From positions 1-13,879 of the forward strand of contig JANMWN010000046.1 of NCBI GenBank assembly GCA_031394045.1: a stretch of DNA of 13,879 nucleotides. Direction: 5' to 3'. Positions 1 to 5,028 of this stretch are shown here, one piece after another; position 1 is the stretch's first letter, and each line of letters opens with the position of its first letter. Below the pieces are notes generated by a model. It had not been told where the DNA came from and ran no database searches. It was given only the letters and a program-made list of their open reading frames with translations. The position numbers and the translations under genes were made by a program. Source of the stretch: JANYIP01 sp031394045. GTDB taxonomy: Bacteria; Actinomycetota; Actinomycetes; Prado026.

Positions 1-138
1 GCTCGCGAAGCCGGCCTCGAGAACGCCCGTCAACGACGACTTGCCTTCCATCGCCGCACCCGCCAAGATCGACCAGCCCCAGGACCCGACGATGTTGTCT
101 AATCCCAGCCGGATCTCTATCGCTAACTCGAAAACACC
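1..138 (-). CDS. Partial P-loop NTPase-like reading frame at the window edge (possible remnant)
   Basis: This minus-strand frame is open from just after an in-frame TGA (139-141) to the window edge and continues beyond it. It encodes a hydrophobic strand (WSILAGA) leading into a Walker A-like motif, GAAMEGKS (37-60), followed by a helix-like stretch. This is how AAA/RepA-type ATPases begin, as in the known pattern of a hydrophobic strand, then GxxxxGK[ST]. No ATG, GTG or TTG lies in frame between the TGA and the motif except the ATG inside the motif itself, so the normal start is missing or the gene is broken. Third positions are G/C rich, but the plus-strand frame starting at base 2 shares those positions and is an alternative reading (48 codons, stop at 146-148); it is proline- and serine-rich and less protein-like. 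Function beyond ATP binding cannot be given. Sequence left of the window would decide. Confidence 0.35.
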
Positions 139-356
139 TCATACGTGAACATGAACCCGGTGCCCAGGCTCAGCCGGTCGACGTGATAAACCCCGGTGGT
201 GCTCGGTTCGAGGACGAGGAAGTCGTACGCCACCGTCCGCGTCGGGTTAGCCGCCACATGGACCGCCCATGCGCTCTGGGTAGCCGTGCCGGTGTAGGTG
301 TAGGTGCCAAGGGTCGCGCCGTACACGTTGCAATTGCACGGCGTCGCCGGGCACAC
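123..356 (-). CDS. Short hypothetical protein, possibly an N-terminally truncated remnant
   Basis: A 77-residue frame starting at GTG 356 and ending at TAG 123-125. Codon use is strongly G/C at third positions, and the product is rich in Thr, Tyr and Val with beta-like alternation (for example GTYTYTG and AVHVAANPTRTVAYDF), so it looks like genuine coding sequence. No ribosome site precedes the GTG. The frame stays open upstream only to an in-frame TGA inside the terminator hairpin at 401-436, with an unnatural Arg-rich translation there. It has no signal peptide or membrane segment. It may be the C-terminal end of an extracellular beta-rich protein whose 5' part was lost, or a short orphan gene. 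I do not recognise a family. It sits directly downstream of the terminator of the secreted-protein gene at 442-1074 and overlaps no confident gene. Confidence 0.4.
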   Translation of the reverse strand: MCPATPCNCNVYGATLGTYTYTGTATQSAWAVHVAANPTRTVAYDFLVLEPSTTGVYHVDRLSLGTGFMFTYEVFSS

Positions 357-400
357 GCGAGAACCTGGTTGGAGGTATCGGATTCGGCAGCGCCGCCTGT

Positions 401-436
401 CGGGAGGCTGCGCTGCTCATGCTGCGCAGCCTCCCG
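401..436 (-). terminator. Perfect 13-bp hairpin after the secreted-protein gene
   Basis: The arms 401-413 (cgggaggctgcgc) and 424-436 (gcgcagcctcccg) are perfectly complementary with a 10-nt loop. The hairpin starts 5 bp past the stop of the minus-strand gene at 442-1074. There is no clear T-tract, which is common for actinobacterial terminators. Confidence 0.75.
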
Positions 437-441
437 AGTGC

Positions 442-1074
442 CTAGGAAACGGTGAAGCTGTTCAGCGTGAAGTTGCCGGAACCGTCCGTGGTGCCGACAC
501 CGTTCTCGAAGAAGCAGCCGCCGCCGAACGAGAGGCCGACAGCCGTGATGTTGTTAGCCGCAGAAATAAACGCGGGGTCGACGCCGGGATTGCCGGTGGT
601 CGTCTGGCCGTTCCAGTCACCCCACTGCTTAGCCGCATCGATGGGGGCACTCACTGTCAGGGTGTCGTTTGCCAGGACTGCGCTCGCCGTGTCCGACCAC
701 CAGTAGTTGGTGTAGGCGAACTTGGCGCCGGGTGGGATGCTCTCGAAGTAGAGCCGGACGTTGCCCGTCGTTCCGCCGCAGGAAGGCTCTCCGCCGTAGG
801 TGAAGGCTCCGGTGACGTTCGCTACCGTGAACGTGGCGGTCATCGTCTTGCCGTAGTCGGGGCCGAGTAGGGCGGCGTCTTTGCCGTTGAACAACAGGCG
901 CGTCTTGTCCTGGACGGTGAAGTTGAACCCTGCCAGGTTGGGAGTTGCTGCCTTCGTCGTCCCGCTGATCAACTGCCAGTTCGCCGACGAGTCCGCAAAA
1001 GCCCCGCTGGTGCCGGCGATCAGTGCGAGCCCGGCGAACGCTGCCAGACCGACGCTCAATAGTAACTTTCTCAC
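442..1074 (-). CDS. Secreted beta-rich protein of unknown function (210 aa)
   Basis: A Sec-exported protein of unknown function. The GTG start at 1074 is chosen because GGAG lies 8 nt upstream and the translation then begins with a classic signal peptide: MRK, a hydrophobic core (residues 4-22) and AFA-D (cleavage after about residue 27). The reading frame continues further upstream but its translation there is not protein-like. The mature part is rich in Gly, Thr, Asn and aromatic residues with alternating beta-strand patterns (TMTATFTVANVTGAFTY; NVRLYFES), an aromatic NYWW patch near residue 123 and only two cysteines, C99 and C187, which could form a disulfide. The C-terminus (GGGCFFENGVGTTDG, then NFTLNSFTV) resembles jelly-roll or carbohydrate-binding-like exported proteins, but no catalytic motif is visible. 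It is monocistronic, ended by the hairpin at 401-436. Confidence 0.85.
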   Translation of the reverse strand: MRKLLLSVGLAAFAGLALIAGTSGAFADSSANWQLISGTTKAATPNLAGFNFTVQDKTRLLFNGKDAALLGPDYGKTMTATFTVANVTGAFTYGGEPSCGGTTGNVRLYFESIPPGAKFAYTNYWWSDTASAVLANDTLTVSAPIDAAKQWGDWNGQTTTGNPGVDPAFISAANNITAVGLSFGGGCFFENGVGTTDGSGNFTLNSFTVS

Positions 1075-1486
1075 GAGGAGATCTCCATTCTGTTTGAGCA
1101 AGGCGTTCGGGCTTCGCCATTCGCTCCCCGACGGCCGTAGGCGACCAGTGATGCCGTCGGATCGGTGCGTGCGCCTCCAGCGCGCAGTTGCGCTGTCAAT
1201 CACGATTAGCCAGAGCTGTGAACAAAGGAGAGATAGCGCCGCTTCGTAGACCGGCCATGAGGGCCACCCACTTCCGGGCCCATCGCGAGGGCGTGGCGGC
1301 CGGTATCGACGGCCTTGCCTCGACTGACTTGTCTGAGCATACCCTGAGAATTCAAGCGCAACGCCTCGGCATCGTCCCCCGACCAGGGGGCTGCTCTCGC
1401 GGGGTAGCTGGACCCCCGAGCCAGTGAGCAACCCGAGCACGGCAAGGCGTAGACCGCACCTGATGTGCCTGATAGGGGGCGTCGGC
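1075..1486. other. Gene-free stretch with the leader of the secreted-protein gene
   Basis: No frame here has convincing coding character. It holds the upstream region of the minus-strand gene starting at 1074. A perfect 8-bp inverted repeat (1128-1135 ccgacggc and 1153-1160 gccgtcgg, 17-nt loop) lies 54 bp upstream of the start and could form a hairpin in the leader. A TTGACA-like -35 is present on the minus strand at about 1194-1199, but I see no matching -10 at the right spacing, so no promoter is called. Confidence 0.4.
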
Positions 1487-1606
1487 TCAGGCGATCAGGA
1501 CAACCAGGCCCGTTAGAGCCATCAGCGCGGCGACTAGGTCCACGATCAACGCCTCCCACCGCAGAGCACGGGCGCGCTCGGGTCGGCGGACCATCTGGAC
1601 CCGCAC
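1487..1606 (-). CDS. Possible small single-helix membrane protein (39 aa) or truncated remnant
   Basis: From GTG 1606 to TGA 1487-1489 the frame encodes an Arg-rich N-terminus (VRRPERARALRW) followed by one hydrophobic helix (about residues 19-39) that reaches the C-terminus. The frame is open further up to a TAG at 1700-1702, and the upstream part is also G/C-rich at third positions and protein-like (HAFIGDGWYVRRLVRHP), but it has no ATG, GTG or TTG. Either the true gene was longer and has lost its 5' end, or translation starts at the GTG, where only a weak AGG precedes it. No family is recognised. It lies on the same strand as, and 412 bp upstream of, the secreted-protein gene starting at 1074. 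Confidence 0.35.
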   Translation of the reverse strand: MRVQMVRRPERARALRWEALIVDLVAALMALTGLVVLIA

Positions 1607-1699
1607 AGGGTGCCTGACGAGTCGGCGGACGTACCACCCGTCTCCGATGAAGGCATGCGAGAGCCACAGTCGTCTGAACCAGCCTGCACGGAGATCAGT

Positions 1700-1993
1700 C
1701 TAGAGCGCCGTGCTCGTGTCGATTTCGTGAGGTATTGGTACGCCCGGATGTCTGGTGCCGACTTCGGGGCACTACAGTCAGTGGCAAACAGTCACGCAGT
1801 GTCATGCGCTGGCTACCATGCCGGGCGGAAAACACCACGACTGTTTTTGGGCTTCCTACGCGGCCGGACATATTTAGCGGTAGAGGCGAAAGTCCCGAAA
1901 GCAAGTGAGATCGTCGTATATTTCCCGACCCTGGGTGGCCTATTCAAATGGGGTGTAGTGTCATGGGTATCGCCTATCTAAGGGAGTTGGGCT
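1700..1993 (+). promoter_or_regulatory. AT-richer upstream region and leader of the gene at 1994
   Basis: No convincing gene is seen, and base composition drops relative to the flanks. Two -10-like boxes lie upstream of the 1994 start: TATATT (1917-1922) and TAGTGT (1956-1961), neither with a good -35. A GGGAG ribosome site (1982-1986) is 7 nt before the ATG. Arms at 1741-1750 (cgcccggatg) and 1818-1827 (atgccgggcg) are nearly complementary, and a small hairpin gtgcc...ggcac sits between them. The structure is suggestive only; I do not recognise a known riboswitch. Confidence 0.35.
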
Positions 1994-2596
1994 ATGCGCA
2001 AGACATTGATCACCGCCGTCCTTAGCGGAACGGCTGCACTCGGGATGCTCATGTCAGGGGTGGCCAACGCCGCGACCACGGTGCCGCAGAGCGCCCCCTA
2101 CAGTTCTTCGTCCTCGGACGGTGGCACCTGCGGCAACAAGTGGGCCGTGGATCTGTACAACCGGATCTTTTCTCAGCCCACGCCCGACCCCGCTGGCAAC
2201 TACGCCATCGTGGAGCGCTTCGCCAACGGCCACTTCTCGACCACGGCTGGTCAGAGTCCGGGTGCCTGCAACTCTGGCACCGCCGACAACGGGCACAAGG
2301 TTCGGGAGGGCCTGAACGGTACCTTCTTCGGCAACATCCACATCTTCATCCAGGGCGGCACGTTCGACGCCAAGGACGGGACCTGCAACGGATTCCCGAC
2401 CTCGGACCCGGCCAACCCGTGCACGACCAGCACGTACATCGCCTGGCACTACGGTGCGGCGGCTACGTACACCGAGACCTCGTACGTGTTCACGTACAAG
2501 ACCCCGGCCGCTGACGCGCTGGGCACCAAGACCTGGAAGGAGTTCTCCTCCAACGGGACCTCTGAGACCGATACCGGAGATATCTACACCTCCTAG
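1994..2596 (+). CDS. Secreted protein of unknown function with four cysteines (200 aa)
   Basis: A Sec-exported protein. The ATG at 1994 has GGGAG 7 nt upstream and opens a typical signal peptide: MRK, a hydrophobic core (residues 5-22) and ANA-AT (cleavage after about residue 26). A Ser-rich linker (residues 33-42) follows. The mature domain contains C46, C92, C131 and C143, which could form two disulfides, and beta-type segments such as GNYAIVERFANGHFST, GTFFGNIHIFIQGGTF and ATYTETSYVFTYKT. It resembles short actinobacterial exported hypothetical proteins with a Gly/Thr-rich beta fold. No catalytic motif, LPxTG anchor or membrane helix after the signal is visible, so it is probably released or loosely wall-associated. 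It is monocistronic, with its own leader and a strong hairpin immediately downstream. It is not similar to the secreted protein at 442-1074 beyond the signal peptide. Confidence 0.88.
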   Translation: MRKTLITAVLSGTAALGMLMSGVANAATTVPQSAPYSSSSSDGGTCGNKWAVDLYNRIFSQPTPDPAGNYAIVERFANGHFSTTAGQSPGACNSGTADNGHKVREGLNGTFFGNIHIFIQGGTFDAKDGTCNGFPTSDPANPCTTSTYIAWHYGAAATYTETSYVFTYKTPAADALGTKTWKEFSSNGTSETDTGDIYTS

Positions 2597-2610
2597 CGTT
2601 ATGCTAGCTC

Positions 2611-2642
2611 GTGCCCCCGACTGTTGCCTGAGTCGGGGGCAC
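2611..2642 (+). terminator. Perfect 12-bp hairpin after the secreted-protein gene
   Basis: Arms gtgcccccgact (2611-2622) and agtcgggggcac (2631-2642) pair perfectly around an 8-nt loop. The hairpin begins 14 bp past the stop codon. It has no T-tract. Confidence 0.8.
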
Positions 2643-3034
2643 GGCATTGTGTTCAGCAGTGAACCTTGGTGTTGGGCTGCGCAGGGCCATTACGAGATTG
2701 TCGCCTCCGTCCGCGCGCCAGGCGTGGTGGTGGTTGAACGTCGACGGCTCCCACCCGGGTCTCGATGTCGGGCCTACGTCGGCGGCGTCTGGGCCCGCTC
2801 AACCACAGTCTGTACCGCCGCTCGGCGGCGCGTGGGCCACCACACCCCGTGCCGTCGGCGTGAATAACAACCCAGAAGCCCACGTCGTATGCTTCACCTG
2901 CGAAGTGCCTCTCTCGTCGGGTCCCTTGGTCTGTCGCAAGCTCAAGTTTCCCTTACGTGGCAGGCACTTTCGCGTGTCCGGGTCCAGTGTCAGATCACAA
3001 CCCGCGAACGATCAACCCCTTGGCGATCAGCGTA
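2643..3034. other. Gene-free stretch of about 390 bp
   Basis: Several frames are open by chance, but none has a ribosome site, recognisable motifs or protein-like composition. It lies just beyond the C-terminal end of the transposase stump and may include the eroded end of that element. I found no clear terminal inverted repeat. Confidence 0.4.
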
Positions 3035-3268
3035 CTACTGGCGCGTGTTTGAAGTTGTCTTGCGGTGGGCCTTGGTGATGATGTCGTCTGCGGTTTTGGT
3101 CCAGGCAAAGGGTTCGCAGCGGTCGTTCCAGCCGTCGATGACGGTCTCGATGGCGGCGATGAGGTCCTTGACGCTGGTGAAGGTGCCGCGTCGGATGGCT
3201 TGGCGGGTGATGATCCCGAAGAAGATCTCGACGAGATTCAGCCAGGTCCCCAAGTTCGAGGGGAACGT
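3035..3268 (-). pseudogene. C-terminal fragment of an IS630-family transposase
   Basis: The last ~75 residues of a DDE transposase of the IS630 type. The fragment contains GTWLNLVEIFFGIITRQAIR, whose Glu in the WLNxVExFF motif is the third acidic residue of the catalytic triad in this family. It continues with the typical tail (RGTFTSVKDL, WNDR, PFAWTKTADDI) and ends KAHRKTTSNTRQ, then TAG. A full-length protein is usually about 340-360 residues. The N-terminal helix-turn-helix and the first two catalytic Asp residues are absent: upstream of about 3268 the frame loses similarity to the family. The element is therefore dead. Its left boundary with neighbouring sequence is near the start of the interrupted repeat at 3344. 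Confidence 0.85.
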
Positions 3269-3343
3269 CGGTGCCCTCGCAGAGCTCGACGACGTGGCTG
3301 TCCTGCGGCCCGTAGGGCTGCGCCCGGGCGAGCGTCAGTGCTG

Positions 3344-3528
3344 CTGGTCCCATCGCACTCCCGACTTGTCCGGGTCAGGGGGCGCAGGCTCGCATGCGCT
3401 GGTCGCGCAGACATCCGGGCACGACCGCTCGGACCGGCCAGACTGGGCAGTCCGTTGACACTTCCGGGCCTGGTTCGGGCTCATCTCCTCGCCGCGACGT
3501 CGGTGGTCGACATCGGGAGCATAGGTGC
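3344..3528. repeat. Direct repeat, copy 1 (two blocks split by 103 bp)
   Basis: Block A is 3344-3363 and block B is 3467-3528. They match 4921-4940 (18 of 20 bases) and 4941-5001 (about 85-90%, one single-base gap), where the two blocks are contiguous. Here 103 bp (3364-3466) separates them. Block B contains the shared core ggcctggttcggg, and further on tcggtggtcgacatcg. The copy lies downstream of the propeller gene at 3590-4813, between it and the transposase stump. It encodes nothing convincing, although on the minus strand block B reads AGGAG followed by ATG. Confidence 0.7.
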
Positions 3529-3540
3529 CGCCATAGACGC

Positions 3541-3567
3541 GCCCCGGGCACCTAGCCCCCGGGGGCC
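3541..3567 (-). terminator. Possible GC-rich hairpin downstream of the small propeller gene
   Basis: The arms gccccgggc (3541-3549) and gcccccgggggc (3555-3566) can pair with one or two bulges around a short loop, 23 bp past the stop of the minus-strand gene at 3590. The second arm is also self-complementary, so the structure is ambiguous. Confidence 0.4.
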
Positions 3568-3589
3568 TGTCACTGGTCTCTCTGTCTGG

Positions 3590-4813
3590 TCAGGCGAACT
3601 GGCCGTAGCCCTGCTGAGCCTGGGTGGCTTGGCCGAGGGCATCGGGCTTGCCGAGCTTGGTGAAGTCGCCGCCGACCTGGAGGCCGCCTCCGGAGGTCGT
3701 GAGGGCGAAGACCCCAAGGGGGCTGTTGGCGCCTGGTGCCCAAGGGTCGAGGCTGCCCGTGCTTGCGTCCACGGCGAGGATCTTGTGCCGGGTCAGCTGG
3801 CTGCCAGTGCAGTGGTATCCGGTGATCCCGCCGGGTGCTACGCCGGTGGGGCAGACGTTGTCGAAGTGCCCTCCGATGTACACCGAGCCGTTGAGTACGG
3901 ATATGGCCTGGATGCCTCCGTCGGTCTGCACCGACCAGCCCTTGGCGCCGGTGGCAAGGCTCGCTGAGGCGGCATTGCCCCCGGAGCCGTTGCCGGCCAT
4001 GTACATCGTGGTCGCGTCGGCCGTCAGGTCGTAGACGGGGTAACCCGGGTGGAACAGCCGTGACTGGACCAGGGCGGTGGACGCGGACAGGCTCACGAGG
4101 TGCTTCTGCTTGGTGTCGCCGTTGACCGAGACGAAGTCCCCACCCGCATAGATGCTGGCCCCGGACGCGGACGCCAGGAGAGCCCGGACCGGCGCGCTCA
4201 GAGACGGGTGCCAGGCGGCGTCGAGGCTGCCGTTGGTGTCGACGGACGCCGCATTCGCCCTGGCCACGCCGTTGATCGTGGTGAAGGTGCTGCCGAGGTA
4301 GACGCGACTGCCGGTGACGGCGATGGCAAAGACCTTGTTGTTCGCCGAGGGAGCCCACTTGGTCAGCACGCCGGTCGCCGAGGAGAAGGCGGCGACCTTG
4401 AGGCGTGACTGGCCAGAAACCTGGCTGAACAGGCCGCCGACGTAGATCGTCGACCCGTCCGGCGACGCGGCGAGCGCGTACGCCTCCTTGTTCGCGCCCG
4501 GGTTCCACGGGAGGAGCTGCCCCGTCGCGCGATCCACGGCCGCGAGGTGGTTACGGGCGACCTCACCGGTACCCCGAGCCGCCCCGTACGGGCGCAGCGA
4601 CGTGAACGAGCCAGCGAGGTAGATGGTGTTGCCCACCGGGAGGAGCGCAGCAGCCCGGCCATTGGCCTGATAGGTCTGGCCCACGGTCAGCGGCAGGCTC
4701 GACGAGGCCCCAGCCAGGGTCGTGGACAGCACCGTCGCTCCCGACGATGCAGCAACCAGCGCTGCCGTCAGAGCCAGCACCCTTGCCCGGTTCGATGCGC
4801 GCTTCAACGCCAC
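3590..4813 (-). CDS. Secreted seven-bladed beta-propeller protein (407 aa)
   Basis: An exported beta-propeller-like protein, probably for binding or scaffolding at the cell surface rather than catalysis. GTG 4813 is preferred, with GGGGAG 8 nt upstream; a TTG at 4807 with GGGAG 7-8 nt upstream is an alternative. Residues 1-36 form a signal peptide (KRASNRAR, hydrophobic core, AGA-SS). The rest holds about seven repeats spaced 45-60 residues apart, each with a strand ending in a GG/GS-F type motif: YLAGSF (65), YVGGLF (124), YLGSTF (172), YAGGDF (222), YMAGNG (271), YIGGHF (312), VGGDF (380). Several are followed by AAVDRATGQLLPW-like segments. This is the pattern of DUF5122/delta-60-type propellers. 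C321 and C335 in the sixth blade may pair. It shares the fold and motif pattern with the larger protein at 8393-10443. It lies 215 bp downstream of the cyclase gene on the same strand. Confidence 0.85.
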   Translation of the reverse strand: MALKRASNRARVLALTAALVAASSGATVLSTTLAGASSSLPLTVGQTYQANGRAAALLPVGNTIYLAGSFTSLRPYGAARGTGEVARNHLAAVDRATGQLLPWNPGANKEAYALAASPDGSTIYVGGLFSQVSGQSRLKVAAFSSATGVLTKWAPSANNKVFAIAVTGSRVYLGSTFTTINGVARANAASVDTNGSLDAAWHPSLSAPVRALLASASGASIYAGGDFVSVNGDTKQKHLVSLSASTALVQSRLFHPGYPVYDLTADATTMYMAGNGSGGNAASASLATGAKGWSVQTDGGIQAISVLNGSVYIGGHFDNVCPTGVAPGGITGYHCTGSQLTRHKILAVDASTGSLDPWAPGANSPLGVFALTTSGGGLQVGGDFTKLGKPDALGQATQAQQGYGQFA

Positions 4814-4858
4814 TCTCCCTGCTCCCCGACGGTCTGCTTGCACGCAGTCGTGCTTGGG

Positions 4859-4887
4859 AGACCATTTCCAAGACTTGCGCTTGTCAA
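4859..4887 (-). promoter_or_regulatory. Candidate promoter of the small propeller gene
   Basis: On the minus strand a perfect TTGACA -35 (4882-4887) is followed after 17 bp by TGGTCT (4859-4864), a poor -10. The start codon is about 45 bp further on. The -35 and the spacing are good; the -10 is the weak point. Confidence 0.4.
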
Positions 4888-4920
4888 ACACTCGGCAACG
4901 GACGGAGGCGATCTGGCGAT

Positions 4921-5001
4921 CTGGTGCGATCGCACTCCCGGGCCTGGTTCGGGCGCATCTCCTTGTGACGACATCGGTGGTCGACATCGAGAGCATGGTG
5001 C
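4921..5001. repeat. Direct repeat, copy 2 (uninterrupted)
   Basis: An 81-bp sequence matching both blocks of the split copy at 3344-3528 in the same orientation. It contains ctggtgcgatcgcactcccg (4921-4940), then ggcctggttcggg, and the octamer cgacatcg twice with 5 bp between the copies (4969-4976 and 4982-4989). It lies between the stop of the cyclase gene (5029) and the promoter region of the propeller gene. On the minus strand it contains AAGGAG directly before an ATG that opens a 24-codon frame of no recognisable character. Confidence 0.7.
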
Positions 5002-5005
5002 GAGC

Positions 5006-5022
5006 TCGACCGTCCTGGTCGA
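5006..5022 (-). terminator. Weak 6-bp hairpin after the cyclase gene
   Basis: Arms tcgacc (5006-5011) and ggtcga (5017-5022) pair perfectly around a 5-nt loop, 6 bp past the cyclase stop codon. The stem is short and there is no T-tract. Confidence 0.25.
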
Positions 5023-5028
5023 AGCAAG

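Noticed and set aside
2..148. Plus-strand frame from the left edge ending at 146-148
   Set aside because: It shares G/C-rich third positions with the minus-strand P-loop frame but is Pro/Ser rich with falling G/C bias towards its end. It is kept only as an alternative reading.
200..230. ggttcgag, resembling a tRNA T-arm
   Set aside because: No acceptor stem, anticodon arm or D-arm can be drawn around it.
1741..1930. Possible cyclic-dinucleotide riboswitch before the secreted-protein gene
   Set aside because: Short stretches such as ggcaaac and cccgaaag look suggestive, but the conserved cores of the GEMM and ydaO classes are not present in order.
1610..1981. 123-codon plus-strand frame before the secreted-protein gene
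   Set aside because: Third-position composition is not coding-like, no ribosome site precedes it, and its first part is antisense to the more protein-like frame at 1487-1699.
2454..3078. Overlapping plus-strand frames of 137 and 143 codons between the terminator and the transposase stump
   Set aside because: They cross the perfect hairpin at 2611-2642 or start inside it, lack start signals, and have Arg/Ser-rich compositions without motifs.
3065..3967. 300-codon plus-strand frame across the transposase stump and propeller end
   Set aside because: It runs antisense to two recognisable protein sequences and has no motifs or start signal.
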